From contig NZ_JALLGW010000002.1 in the NCBI RefSeq assembly GCF_023074835.1, positions 620,001-684,000 on the forward strand: DNA of 64,000 nt, in the 5' to 3' direction. This document shows positions 50,151-58,895 of the stretch, in pieces. The notes under the pieces were generated by a model. It was not told the origin of the DNA. It was given only the letters and a program-made list of their open reading frames with translations, and made no database searches. This DNA is from Halomarina salina. GTDB taxonomy: Archaea; Halobacteriota; Halobacteria; Halobacteriales; Haloarculaceae. Numbering within the stretch: position 1 is the stretch's first letter; each line of letters opens with the position of its first letter. A program made the position numbers and the translations under genes.

Positions 50151-51224
50151 TCAAAACTCGACCGGGGTGTGCTCGCAGGTCCACCCGGTCGTCGCGCCGT
50201 CGGCCGCCAGCGGCCCGTCCGTCGCGCCCGTCGTCTCCAGGTCCGCGGGGTCGGTCGCGTCGACGGCCTCGACGGCGTAGAGACGGATTCGCTGCTCCTG
50301 TCCCGTGACGACGCCGAAGTCGTAGTGGTCGGCCCGGTAGTTCGTCTCCCGGTCGGCGGCGAACGTCGCGTGTCGGTCGAGGCGGTCCGCGGCGAGTTCG
50401 CTGGAGCGGTCCTCGATGTCGACGAGTCGGTCGGTGAACGCCTCGACGAGGCCCCGGTCGAGTTCGACGCCCAGCGAGTCCCGGCCGGAGAGCATCGCCG
50501 CGAGCGTCGTCGTCCCCGTACCCCAGAACGGGTCGAAGACGCAGTCGCCGTACGTCGAGAACATCCGGATGAGTCGCAGGGGGAGTTCGAGCGGGTACGC
50601 CGCCGAGCGCTCGCGGGCCTGTTCGTCGAGGCGCTGGTCGGTGCCGGTGAACGTCCAGAGGTCCGAGAACCACTCGTTGCGCTCCTCCCAGAAGTACGCC
50701 GCCTCGTAGCGCTCGTCGGCCTTCGGTTCGAGTTGCCGGGGACTGCCGTTGCGGACGACGAGTATCTGCTCGTGTTCGAGCGTCGGGTAGGCGTTCGGCG
50801 GGAGCATCCCCGACCCCATGAACTTCGTGCCGCTGTTGGTCGGTTTGCGCCACTGGATGCCCGGCAACTGGGTCAGGCCGTGGTCACGGAGTCGGGTCGC
50901 CAGTTCCGCGCCGTTGGGGTAGAGCGCGAACTCGTCGAGCGTGCGCGTCGCGTCCCCCACGTTGAGACAGGCGATGCCGCCCGGAACGAGGACGCGTTCG
51001 AGTTCCGCCCACACCGGGTCGAGCGCCTCGTGCATCAGGTCGAAGGCGCGTTCGCCGTCGTCGGCGTCGAGGGCGTCGCCGACGGCGGGGTCGAGGTCGC
51101 AGAACAGGTCGTCCCACATCTCGATCATCGGGTACGGCGGCGAGGTGACCACGAGGTCCACGCTGTCGTCGGGGAGCGCGAGGTTCCGAGCGTCGTCGAC
51201 GTGGACCGCGTGTTCGGTCTGCAT
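50151..51224 (-). CDS. zim: Site-specific DNA methyltransferase (probable CTAG-specific, Zim-like)
   Basis: The protein is 357 residues, soluble. The amino-methyltransferase motif TSPPYPMIEMWDDLF (motif IV, SPPY) comes first at about residue 29, and the AdoMet motif DCVFDPFWGTGTTTLAAML (motif I) comes much later (about 220-235). This order is that of beta-type enzymes, and SPPY favours N4-cytosine over N6-adenine. KPTNSGTKFMGSGMLPPNAYPTLEHEQILVV is the target-recognition stretch. Haloarchaea commonly have one stand-alone Zim enzyme for CTAG, and neighbours here (TFB, AglD) match where it is often found; I infer that identity. No restriction nuclease is nearby. Confidence 0.8.
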   Translation of the reverse strand: MQTEHAVHVDDARNLALPDDSVDLVVTSPPYPMIEMWDDLFCDLDPAVGDALDADDGERAFDLMHEALDPVWAELERVLVPGGIACLNVGDATRTLDEFALYPNGAELATRLRDHGLTQLPGIQWRKPTNSGTKFMGSGMLPPNAYPTLEHEQILVVRNGSPRQLEPKADERYEAAYFWEERNEWFSDLWTFTGTDQRLDEQARERSAAYPLELPLRLIRMFSTYGDCVFDPFWGTGTTTLAAMLSGRDSLGVELDRGLVEAFTDRLVDIEDRSSELAADRLDRHATFAADRETNYRADHYDFGVVTGQEQRIRLYAVEAVDATDPADLETTGATDGPLAADGATTGWTCEHTPVEF

Positions 51225-51349
51225 GGTCGTGAGTCCACGCCGACTACCTAGTGTCTTGTGGTGACAGTATCACTCGTGAGAACTCGTTTTCGACGGCGAT
51301 TCACCAGCAGAAAAGCACGGTCACGAGACGGTGGCGGTCCGTCCGGTTG

Positions 51350-51772
51350 TCACCCCGCGCTCCGTCGCCGCGCTCGCTCCTCGGGGACGAACGTCGGTCG
51401 CCGGAGCATCGTCCCGACGCCCATGGCGAACAGGAACAGCCCCGAGGCGACCGTCGCCAGTCCGAACAGGTCGCCGTCGAGCGCCCACGCCGCACCGTTC
51501 ACCGACATCGCGAGTGCGAGCCAGGTGGTCGCGAGGCCGCGGAACGTGAGATAGTCCACGCGTCGCCCGGCGACGCTCTCGTCGGGTCGCGTGGCCGCGA
51601 TGAGTCCCATCACGCCACCGACGGCCATCAGGCAGAGACTGACGGCCGGCCACAGGACGTCGGGGTCGGCGGCCCACGCCGTCGGGGCGAGCGGGACGTC
51701 GAACAGGACGACCATCGCGGTCGGTAGCGCGAGCAACAACAGCCCGTACCCGGCGTCGTAGCGTGGACCCAT
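51350..51772 (-). CDS. Four-helix membrane protein of unknown function
   Basis: The protein is 140 residues from ATG 51772 (MGPRYDAGYGLLLLALPTAM). Four hydrophobic helices are visible (about 9-28, 45-65, 80-98 and 105-122) with a charged loop ATRPDESVAGRRVDYLTFRG after the second. The tail LRRPTFVPEERARRRSAG is basic. No known family is recognised. It lies just downstream of TFB (64 bases) on the same strand and may be in that operon. The first nine codons of the longer open frame (from 51799) are a shadow. Confidence 0.72.
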   Translation of the reverse strand: MGPRYDAGYGLLLLALPTAMVVLFDVPLAPTAWAADPDVLWPAVSLCLMAVGGVMGLIAATRPDESVAGRRVDYLTFRGLATTWLALAMSVNGAAWALDGDLFGLATVASGLFLFAMGVGTMLRRPTFVPEERARRRSAG

Positions 51773-51836
51773 GGCTCCGCGTTGGGTGTGTCGGTACAAA
51801 AAGCGACAGGGGCGTCGTCTCGTCGCGAGAACCCGA

Positions 51837-52805
51837 CTACAGCGGGATGTCCTGCTCGGCTTCGAGCAGTTCGTGGTAGCGGTTCCGGATGGTGACCTCG
51901 GAGATGTCGGCGACCTCGCTGACGGCGGCCTGCGTCGTCTTCTCGTTCGTCAGCAGCGCGGCCGCGTAGACGGCGGCGGCGGCGAGGCCGACCGGCGACT
52001 TCCCGGAGTGGACGCCCTTCTCCTTCGCGTTGCGGAGGAGCTGTCGGGCGCGGTTCTCCGCCTCGTCGGAGAGGCCCAGGGCGCTGGCGAACCGCGGCAC
52101 GTAGCTCTCGGGGTCGGCCGGCTTCACTTCGAGACCGAGTTCGCGGACGACGTAGCGGTAGGTGCGGGCGATCTCGCTCTTCTCGACCCGGCTGACGTCG
52201 GCGATCTCGTCGAGCGAGCGCGGGACGCCCGCCTGCCGTGCCGCGGCGTACACCGACGAGGTGGCGACGCCCTCGATGGAGCGCCCCGGCAGGAGGTTCT
52301 CGTCGAGCGCGCGGCGGTAGATGACGCTCGCGGTCTCCCGGACGTTCTCGGGGAGGCCGAGGGCGCTCGCCATGCGGTCGATCTCGCCGAGCGCCTGCTT
52401 GAGGTTGCGCTCCTTGGAGTCGCGGGTGCGGAACCGCTCGTTCCACTTCCGGAGGCGCTGCATCTTCGCGCGCTGGCGACTCCCGAGCGAGTTGCCGTAC
52501 GCGTCCTTGTCGCGCCAGTCGATGTTGGTCGAGAGCCCCTTGTCGTGCATCATGTTCGTCGTCGGCGCGCCGACGCGGGACTTCTGGTCTTTCTCCGCGG
52601 AGTCGAACGCGCGCCACTCGGGGCCGCGGTCGACGGCGTCCTCCTCGACGACGAGACCGCAGTCCTGACAGACCGTCTCGCCGTGCTCGCTGTCGTCGAT
52701 TAGCTGACCGCCGCACTCGGGACAGTCGAGTCCCTCTCGCTCGTCGGTCTGCTCGCTCTCCGCCTCGGTCGTTCTCTCTCGGGTTCGTGTGTTCGAATCA
52801 CTCAT
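51837..52805 (-). CDS. tfb: Transcription initiation factor TFB
   Basis: The protein is 322 residues from ATG 52805. The N-terminal zinc ribbon is CPECGGQLIDDSEHGETVCQDCGLVVEEDAVDRGPEW (about residues 28-65), with CxxC pairs. The B-finger region is EWRAFDSAEKDQKSRVGAPTTNMMHDKGLSTNIDW. Two cyclin-like repeats follow, beginning RNLKQALGEIDRMASALGLPENVRETASVIYRRA and PESYVPRFASALGLSDEAENRARQLLRNA, the second ending EVADISEVTIRNRYHELLEA, which reads the BRE. TFB recruits RNA polymerase with TBP. Haloarchaea have several TFB copies with different promoter preference. Which one this is cannot be said. Confidence 0.96.
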   Translation of the reverse strand: MSDSNTRTRERTTEAESEQTDEREGLDCPECGGQLIDDSEHGETVCQDCGLVVEEDAVDRGPEWRAFDSAEKDQKSRVGAPTTNMMHDKGLSTNIDWRDKDAYGNSLGSRQRAKMQRLRKWNERFRTRDSKERNLKQALGEIDRMASALGLPENVRETASVIYRRALDENLLPGRSIEGVATSSVYAAARQAGVPRSLDEIADVSRVEKSEIARTYRYVVRELGLEVKPADPESYVPRFASALGLSDEAENRARQLLRNAKEKGVHSGKSPVGLAAAAVYAAALLTNEKTTQAAVSEVADISEVTIRNRYHELLEAEQDIPL

Positions 52806-53016
52806 TGGTCGAGGGCGCACGCTATCCGGGCAGGTATCCCCCGAAAATCCCGGACAACTGGTTAGTACAGTAGCTTCGCCCAAAACCTTCTTAACCATTC
52901 CGATACTCCGACGTAGGGAAACCAGTCTCGTCGGCACTGTCCCTCCGGGGCGAAAATACAACTGAGAGACACTTCAGTTCGCAAGAGCGAACTTCTCCTC
53001 GCGCGCACCGTCACTC

Positions 53017-53553
53017 ATGCACGTCGCAGTCGGGAGTGCGAACCCGGTGAAACGCCGGGCCGTCGCCTCGGTCGTCGCGGGGGAGTGGACCGTCGAGAGC
53101 GTCGCCGTCCCCTCGGACGTCGCCGAACAGCCACGGGGTCACGTCGAGACGCGGACCGGCGCGGAGAACCGGGCGCGAGCGGCGTTCGACGCGACGGCAG
53201 AGACGTCGCCGTCGTCGCCGAGGCTGGGTGTCGGTATCGAGGGCGGCGTCGCAGACGTCGAGGGCTGTGACGCGCTGTTCCTCGTCAACTGGGCGGCCGC
53301 TACCGACGGAGAGCGCCTCACCCGTGCGACCGGTCCGTCGTTTCCCCTCCCCGACCACGTCGCCCGTCGCATCCGCGACGGCGAGGAGCTCGGCCCGGTG
53401 ATGGACGACGAACTCGGCGAGTCGGACGTGAAGAAGAGGCAGGGCGCGGCGGGCGTGTTCACCGCCGGGATGGTCGACCGCGAGGCGAGTCTCGCGACCG
53501 GTGTGGCCGCGGCGCTCGGCCCGTTCGTCTCCGAGCAGTACGAGTCGCGCTGA
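53017..53553 (+). CDS. Inosine/xanthosine triphosphatase (YjjX/DUF84 family)
   Basis: The protein is 178 residues. MHVAVGSANPVKRRAVASVV (the SxNPxK start motif of the family) opens the substrate pocket. EQPRGHVETRTGAENRARAAFD and LGVGIEGGVADVEG match the conserved central part, where Glu and Asp hold Mg2+. ALFLVNWAAATDGERL and MDDELGESDVKKRQGAAGVFTAGMVDR follow. It removes phosphate from ITP and XTP, preventing their use in RNA and DNA. It lies divergently from TFB and convergently with aglD. MazG at 29973 has a related cleanup role. Confidence 0.93.
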   Translation: MHVAVGSANPVKRRAVASVVAGEWTVESVAVPSDVAEQPRGHVETRTGAENRARAAFDATAETSPSSPRLGVGIEGGVADVEGCDALFLVNWAAATDGERLTRATGPSFPLPDHVARRIRDGEELGPVMDDELGESDVKKRQGAAGVFTAGMVDREASLATGVAAALGPFVSEQYESR

Positions 53554-53579
53554 GGGAGTCGCCGTCGTTTCCGAATCGC

Positions 53580-55385
53580 TCAGTCGTTGGTCTTCGCGGC
53601 GTCGGGCGAGACGTCGCGGGACTCCTCGACGGCCGTCGTCAGCGAGACGTTCAGCAGGAGCGTCGAGGCGACGCCGCCGACGAGGGTGACGACGTTCTTC
53701 ACCGCGTGGTCGACGACGGCCGCGCCGATGACCACCGTCGACGGGACGGGCGTGAACGCGACGACGATGAGCGTGAACGCCCCCTCGTAGAGGCCGACGC
53801 CGCCCGGCGTCAGCGGTAGCACCTTCGCCAGGTTCCCGACGCTCACCGCGAAGAAGCCGACCGAGACGAGGACGACCGGCGAGAGGCCGACGTCGAACGC
53901 GGCGAACACGAGGAGCGCGGTCACCACGTCGAGCGTCCAGATGGCGACGCTCGACGTGCCGACTCGGACGAACGCCGCCCGGTTCCCGGCGACCGTCTGG
54001 ACGTCGCCCACGAAGCGTTCGATGACGCCCGCGACGTAGTCGGCGTAGGAGTCAGAACTCAGCCGTCGGACGCCGCGCCGGACGAGGTTCGTCTCGGCGC
54101 GTGCGCTGGCGAGGATGAGCGACACCGCGCAGAGCGTGGCGACGCCGACGAACGCGGCGACGTACAGCGCCGTCTGTCCGCTGTCGGCGTACTGGTCCGG
54201 TGCGGCCCCGAGACCCGACGGGTCGGCCAACCCCGACACGGCCAGTCCGACGAGCACCGTCCCGGCGAGCACCGTGATGGTGAGCAGGTCGAACACGCGC
54301 TCGACGGCCAGCGACGCGAACCCCGACGGGTAGGGGATGTTCCGGCGTGCCTTCACGATGTACGCCCGGACGGCGTCGCCGGCCCGTGCGGGGAACACGA
54401 GGTTCCCGGTCTGGGAGATGAACACCGCGCCGGTGAGGAACTTCACGTTCTCGTGGTAGCCGAGTTCCGCGAGGATGTCGCGGTAGCGCGCCCCGCGGAG
54501 CGGCCACGAGAGGAGGTAGACGACGGCCGCACCCGCGACGTACCGCGGGTCGGCCGTCGCCATCTCGTCGAGGACCTGCCCGAAGTCGATGTAGAACGTC
54601 ATCAGCAGCACCGCGACGGCGACCAGGAGGGACCCGGCCGCCATCGTCGCCCGCGGCGTCGCCCGCGGTTTGACGGAGAACTCGTACCAGCACCGCAGAA
54701 TCTGGCTCCCCATCCCGAACACGTCGCGGACGAGGTCCACCTTCGTGTCGCCCTTCGGCGTCCAGCGTACGGGGAACTCGTTGATGCGGTAGCCCTGGCG
54801 CTGGGCGCGGACGAGCACCTCGGTGTCCCAGAACCAGTGCTGGTCGGCCACGTCGTCGAGCAGGTCGAACAGCGCCTCGCGGTCGAACGCCTTGAACCCG
54901 CACTGGTGGTCGCGCAGGTCGGAGCCGAGCATCGTCCGCGTCAGCGTGTTGAACCCGCGGGAGGGGACGCCGCGCTTGCGGGGGCGTTCGGCCACCTCGC
55001 CGGGGATCCAGCGCGAGCCGGTGGCGACGTCGTACTCGCCCGAGCGCACCGACTCGACCAGTTCTTCGAGGTGGCCCATGTCGGTGGCGAGGTCGGTGTC
55101 GAAGTAGACGAGGGTCTCGCCGTCGGCCTCCCGGAACGCCCGGACGAGCGCACCGCCCCGCCCCAGTCGCTCGTCGGAGTGGACGTGTCTGACTCGCGGG
55201 TCCCGCCCGGCGAACCGCGCGGCTATCTCCGGGGTCCGGTCGTCACAGCCGTCCTCGGCGACGATGACTTCGAACGAGTCCTCGGGGAGGAACGAACCGA
55301 GCGTGTCGAGGGTCGTCTCGATGGTGCCCTCGATGGTCGCCTCCTCGTTGTACGCGGGGAGGACGACGCTCACCTCGACGGTCAT
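53580..55385 (-). CDS. aglD: Dolichyl-phosphate glycosyltransferase with flippase-like membrane domain (AglD-like)
   Basis: The protein is 601 residues from ATG 55385 (MTVEVSVVLPAYNEEATIEG). The GT2 domain (about 1-240) has VVLPAYNEE, AEDGCDDRTPEI, the DxD-type LVYFDTDLATDM, and DLRDHQCGFKAFDREAL and QHWFWDTEVLVRAQR (the acceptor loop with DTE). A C-terminal part of seven or more TM helices (about 260-600) is of the UPF0104/lysylphosphatidylglycerol-synthase type: FYIDFGQVLDEMATADPRYVA, RAGDAVRAYIVK and LPLTPGGVGLYEGAFTLI. AglD of Haloferax adds the last sugar of the S-layer N-glycan, and it is a good match in layout. It shares a border with a Zim-like gene as in other haloarchaea. Confidence 0.9.
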   Translation of the reverse strand: MTVEVSVVLPAYNEEATIEGTIETTLDTLGSFLPEDSFEVIVAEDGCDDRTPEIAARFAGRDPRVRHVHSDERLGRGGALVRAFREADGETLVYFDTDLATDMGHLEELVESVRSGEYDVATGSRWIPGEVAERPRKRGVPSRGFNTLTRTMLGSDLRDHQCGFKAFDREALFDLLDDVADQHWFWDTEVLVRAQRQGYRINEFPVRWTPKGDTKVDLVRDVFGMGSQILRCWYEFSVKPRATPRATMAAGSLLVAVAVLLMTFYIDFGQVLDEMATADPRYVAGAAVVYLLSWPLRGARYRDILAELGYHENVKFLTGAVFISQTGNLVFPARAGDAVRAYIVKARRNIPYPSGFASLAVERVFDLLTITVLAGTVLVGLAVSGLADPSGLGAAPDQYADSGQTALYVAAFVGVATLCAVSLILASARAETNLVRRGVRRLSSDSYADYVAGVIERFVGDVQTVAGNRAAFVRVGTSSVAIWTLDVVTALLVFAAFDVGLSPVVLVSVGFFAVSVGNLAKVLPLTPGGVGLYEGAFTLIVVAFTPVPSTVVIGAAVVDHAVKNVVTLVGGVASTLLLNVSLTTAVEESRDVSPDAAKTND

Positions 55386-55436
55386 TGCGCCGGAGTTGCG
55401 CACTGTGACGTATCAACCTTCTGGGTGCGTAGCGTG

Positions 55437-55946
55437 TCACGTTCGAATCGCTGTCCCGTCGACGCGCCGTATCGCCTCCGTGCTGACGAAGTACGTGGCT
55501 TCGGCGGTGAGGTCTGCGTTGGACTGCTCGGCGACCTGCGTCCCGTCGACCGTCGACCGAACCGTCCGGGTCCACGAGTAGCCACGTCGCACCCGGACGT
55601 AGACCCCGCCGTCCGCACGGTCGAGGACGGTCGTCTCAGCACCGAAGACGCCGCCGAGGCCGTAGCTGTCGACGTCGCTCGCCGCGAGCGCGTTCAGGAC
55701 GAACGTCTCCTCGTACTGCAGTGCCGCCTGCGTCGCGGACTGGTTCGTCAGGGTCGAGGGCGGGTCCGGGTAGCCGTTCGGACCGGCCTGTTCGGTCCAG
55801 CGTGCGGTCGGGGGGGTGGGGTCCGGGCGTGTGGTCTCGACCGTCGTCTCGTCCGTGGCGCTCGGCGGAGCGCCAGAACTCCCACCGAGACAGCCGGCAG
55901 TGAGGAGGACCGCGACGAGGAGCAGTGAGTGGATGCGGAGGGCCAT
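55437..55946 (-). CDS. Sec-type lipoprotein of unknown function
   Basis: The protein is 169 residues. MALRIHSLLLVAVLLTAGCLGGSSG has a Sec-type lipobox (LTAGC), lacking twin arginine, followed by a Thr/Pro-rich spacer (ATDETTVETTRPDPTPPT) that probably lifts the domain off the membrane. The mature part (about 50-169) is soluble and strand-rich with VYVRVRRGYSWTRTVRSTVDGTQVAEQSNADLTAEATYFVSTEAIRRVDG. No catalytic motif is visible. It probably belongs to haloarchaeal surface lipoproteins. It precedes aglD (51-base gap) on the same strand, which might link it with glycan work at the envelope. Confidence 0.72.
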   Translation of the reverse strand: MALRIHSLLLVAVLLTAGCLGGSSGAPPSATDETTVETTRPDPTPPTARWTEQAGPNGYPDPPSTLTNQSATQAALQYEETFVLNALAASDVDSYGLGGVFGAETTVLDRADGGVYVRVRRGYSWTRTVRSTVDGTQVAEQSNADLTAEATYFVSTEAIRRVDGTAIRT

Positions 55947-55968
55947 ACCGGGGGTAGTCCCATCAACC

Positions 55969-55976
55969 GATAAGTA
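55969..55976 (-). promoter_or_regulatory. TATA-like box for the 55437-55946 lipoprotein
   Basis: The minus strand reads ATACTTAT, starting about 30 bases before ATG 55946. It gives a leaderless transcript. Confidence 0.5.
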
Positions 55977-55985
55977 TCTTCAGGT

Positions 55986-55995
55986 GGAACGTTCC
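55986..55995. promoter_or_regulatory. Palindrome GGAACGTTCC, candidate operator
   Basis: A perfect ten-base palindrome lies ten bases upstream of the lipoprotein's TATA-like element. Position suits an activator or BRE-proximal regulator, but ten-base palindromes occur by chance in 64 kb. Confidence 0.25.
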
Positions 55996-56366
55996 CGCTG
56001 TTCAGCTGTCCGACACGACGCCGTCGGGTTGCTTTCGACAGCCAGCAACCGAACGCAACGAACGGAGCGGTGTCGCCGACCCGTCTCGTCGAGCGAGGTG
56101 TTCGACCGGGCACGAGAGCGTCGTCACCTGGTGGAGCGGCGTCGGTCCGGCGAACCGCCGCCACGACCAGCGAACTATCGACGGCAGTCACCGACGCGAC
56201 GGTGCCATGCACTGGCAACCCACACATCTACTCGACTCACGCTGGTAGCGCCGGACGAGTTGCCGACCGGGGCGAAGGCCGGTCCGGGCGGTCCACCCCG
56301 ATTCGTGCGTCGCGCGCGACGGCCTTCGGTACTGGCGTGACCGGTCGACAACGGCGGGTCAACACC

Positions 56367-56978
56367 ATGCCTAAGGAAACCAAACTCGCGAATCCGGCAC
56401 CGCTCGGCCTCATGGGTTTCGCACTGACGACGATGATCCTGAGCCTCATCAACGCCGGGCTGTTGCCGGACGAAGGCGGTATCGCCGTCGTCATCCCCCT
56501 CGCGATGGCCTACGGGGGGACGATGCAGATAGTCGCCGGTATCCTCGCGTTCCGGAAGGGCGACACGTTCGAGACGATGGCGTTCAACACCTACGGCGCG
56601 TTCTGGTGGTGGTTCGGACTGGCCGAACTGTTCGCCGTGAACGGTCTCCTCTCGCCGAGCACGACGGCCATCGGCGTCACCCTCGTCGGGTTCGGCGTCA
56701 TCACCACCATCCTGCTCGTCGGGACGCTGAGACTCAACTGGGCGCTGTTCGCCGTGTTCGCGACGCTGGCGGCGACGTTCTACCTCGTCGGCGTCGGCGA
56801 CTGGCTGGGCATCGACGTCCTGGTCACCGCCGGGGGCTACGTCGGCATGGTGACGGCCGTGCTCGCCGCGTACACCGCCGCTGCCGAGGTGCTCAACTGG
56901 ACATTCGGCGAGGACCGCATCCCGCTCGGAGGCAGTCCGACGAGCGGCCGGCGAACCACCGCGCAGACCGCGGACTGA
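56367..56978 (+). CDS. Acetate/succinate-type transporter (GPR1/FUN34/YaaH)
   Basis: The protein is 203 residues from ATG 56367 (MPKETKLANPAPLGLMGFALTTMIL). NPAPLGLMGFALTT is the NPAPLGL signature of the AceTr family. Six hydrophobic helices follow. AMAYGGTMQIVAGILAFRKGDTFETMAFNTYGAFWWWFGL carries the FxxxYGxFW motif. Members carry acetate or succinate with protons. The tail (GGSPTSGRRTTAQTAD) is short and polar. It fits with the acetyl-CoA synthetase-like and short-chain fatty acid genes at 22-27 kb, but there is no local partner. Confidence 0.9.
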   Translation: MPKETKLANPAPLGLMGFALTTMILSLINAGLLPDEGGIAVVIPLAMAYGGTMQIVAGILAFRKGDTFETMAFNTYGAFWWWFGLAELFAVNGLLSPSTTAIGVTLVGFGVITTILLVGTLRLNWALFAVFATLAATFYLVGVGDWLGIDVLVTAGGYVGMVTAVLAAYTAAAEVLNWTFGEDRIPLGGSPTSGRRTTAQTAD

Positions 56979-57040
56979 CGGGTCGCTGTCGACCCGAGGT
57001 TCCGCTTTCCGGAGAACTGCGACCGTCCCGAGCGCCTCGC

Positions 57041-58768
57041 TCAGTCGGCTCCCTCGGGCGACCGGACCTCAGCGAAGTCGGCCAGCGCCACCTCGACGCG
57101 CTCCTCGGCGTCCGAGAGCGACGCGAACGGCCGGTCGACGACGAGGTTGCCCGCCCGCTGCTTCCCGAGGCCCGGAATCGCGGTGAGTTCGTCCATCGAC
57201 GCCGCGTTCACGTCGAGGGGGTACGGGACGCCCGACACGGACCGGAACCCGTGGTCCGTGACCGCGACGTCGACCGTCCGACCGAGTTCGAGTTCGCCGG
57301 GAATCCCCACCAGCAGCGGGTAGGTCCCCAGCTGTCGGCCGAACGTCTTCCCGTCCTGGTGGTACTCCAGGTGGACGTCCGGCAGGCGCGTCCCGGCGGG
57401 CGCGACCCGTCGGAGCATCGGCCGGTCGATCTCCTCCCGAACGCGCGTCTTGTACTGCTTGAACAGCTTCTTGTGGTCCTTCGCTATCTGCGACCCCGTC
57501 TCGGACATCTCGGTGCCGTCGAACGCCATCACCTGCCGGATGTTGACCCGTCGGAGCATCAGGCCCGCGTCGTACACCCGGTGGAGGAACTGCTCGTTCA
57601 GGTCGTACGTCTCGCGGGTCTCGCCCTTCAGTCCGTGGAGCAGGTTGATGCCCGGCAGGAGTTTCGGGAGGCGATTCACCGCCTCGTCGCCGTGGGTCGG
57701 TGCCGTCGAAGAGTCCTCGCCGGGTCGCCACCCGGCCGCCTCGTTGACGATGCGGACCGCCTCGAAACACTCGTCGGCGGTGACGTTGAGGTTGTTCTCC
57801 TCCTGGACGACGGGGTCCGCGCTCTCCAGACCGAACGCCGCGGTGTCGCCGGGCGTGTTGTGCTTCGCGATGACCTCGATGCCCTCCCGCGAGCGCTCGG
57901 GGTACTCGACGACGGTGATGGGGTTCATGTTGTCGAGGTGGAGCGTCCCGAGGTCCGGGGCCACCTCGCGGATACCGCCGTAGAGGTCTCGCAGCGCGTC
58001 GGGGTTGGGGGCCTCGCCGTCGCCGCCGTAGGCGAGGATGTCGGCCTGCCGGCCGAGCCGGAAGTGCCGGACGCCGCGTTCGTACAGCGCCTCGACCTCG
58101 GCGACGACGGTCTCTGGCGGTCTGAACGTCGGGTTGCCGTACAGCGGTTCCGTGCAGAACGAGCAGCGGTACGGACAGCCCCGTCCAGTTTCGAGTTCGG
58201 CGATGAGGTAGTCCGGGTGGTTCGGGTGGTTCTCGACGACGAACGCGCCCTTGCGCGCCCAGCGCGTCACCTCTTCGACGTCGCGCATCCGGTTGTTGAA
58301 CCCCTCCAGCCCGCTCTCGACGAGGTCGTAGGCGGCGGCCTCGACATCGCCCTTGGCGACGAAGTCGTAGTCGAGGTCCTTGCGCTCCATGTCGCTCGCG
58401 CCCTCGTTCTGGTCGCCGACGCCGAAGCGGACGGGACCGCCCATCAGCGTCGTGCCGTCGGCGGTCCACGCCATTCGACGCACCTCGTCGGGTTCGGCGG
58501 GCGTCCCTCCGACGTACTTGCCGGGGACGGTCATGCCGCCGATGTATATCAGCAGGTCCGCCTCCTCCACGTCCTGCCACTTCGCGGGCGTCTCCCGCAG
58601 GGCGTCGATGGTGTGGTACGTGATTCGTTCGTCGGGGACCCCGGCGTCGACGAGCGCACCGGCGGTGTACCGGGGGTACGTCGAGACGTACGGCGGCACC
58701 CCGAAGTGGGCGGGCTCGTCGACGTAGCCGTCCACGAGGGTGACGTCGAGCGTCGCCGGGTCGGTCAT
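57041..58768 (-). CDS. Radical SAM protein with C-terminal helix-hairpin-helix
   Basis: The protein is 575 residues from ATG 58768 (MTDPATLDVTLVDGYVDEP). A Rossmann-like N-terminus (about 1-180: ADLLIYIGGMTVPGKYVGG, MGGPVRFGVGDQNEG) is followed by the radical SAM cluster motif GRGCPYRCSFC (Cys 198, 202 and 205) and a TIM-barrel-like half (LHLDNMNPITVVEYPE, NNLNVTADECFEAVRIVNEAAGW). The end has LDVNAASMDELTAIPGLGKQRAGNLVVDRPFASL (about 520-555), a HhH DNA/RNA-binding fold as in ComEA. This combination suggests chemistry on, or guided by, nucleic acid; substrate is unknown to me. Only archaeal-type sequences are known to me with this order. Confidence 0.85.
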   Translation of the reverse strand: MTDPATLDVTLVDGYVDEPAHFGVPPYVSTYPRYTAGALVDAGVPDERITYHTIDALRETPAKWQDVEEADLLIYIGGMTVPGKYVGGTPAEPDEVRRMAWTADGTTLMGGPVRFGVGDQNEGASDMERKDLDYDFVAKGDVEAAAYDLVESGLEGFNNRMRDVEEVTRWARKGAFVVENHPNHPDYLIAELETGRGCPYRCSFCTEPLYGNPTFRPPETVVAEVEALYERGVRHFRLGRQADILAYGGDGEAPNPDALRDLYGGIREVAPDLGTLHLDNMNPITVVEYPERSREGIEVIAKHNTPGDTAAFGLESADPVVQEENNLNVTADECFEAVRIVNEAAGWRPGEDSSTAPTHGDEAVNRLPKLLPGINLLHGLKGETRETYDLNEQFLHRVYDAGLMLRRVNIRQVMAFDGTEMSETGSQIAKDHKKLFKQYKTRVREEIDRPMLRRVAPAGTRLPDVHLEYHQDGKTFGRQLGTYPLLVGIPGELELGRTVDVAVTDHGFRSVSGVPYPLDVNAASMDELTAIPGLGKQRAGNLVVDRPFASLSDAEERVEVALADFAEVRSPEGAD

Positions 58769-58895
58769 GGCCGTTCCTACCGGTCGGACGGGTAAATCGG
58801 TGACGACACGCCGGGTCGAGGCCGAACGGGCCGTGTCACCGTCGTCCACGAGGCCGCAAGATACACGGTCGGACGGCGTACAGTGTCCACTCGCA

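Larger units (their letters stand above)
55947..56366. other. Intergenic region with a candidate operator palindrome, no gene seen
   Basis: 420 bases between the divergent lipoprotein and YaaH-type transporter genes. It holds the lipoprotein's TATA-like box (55969-55976) and, ten bases further, the ten-base palindrome GGAACGTTCC (55986-55995). No AT-rich element lies 25-30 bases before ATG 56367. The open frame that extends upstream of that ATG lacks coding features. Confidence 0.55.

Noticed and set aside
55438-55475. GTTCGAATC-like tRNA T-loop motif
   Set aside because: It sits at the 3' end of a protein gene with no acceptor or anticodon stem around it. No tRNA was found in the window.
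56070-56366. Upstream extension of the YaaH-type transporter frame
   Set aside because: The NPAPLGL motif normally lies within the first 20 residues. The added 99 codons have no family-like content.
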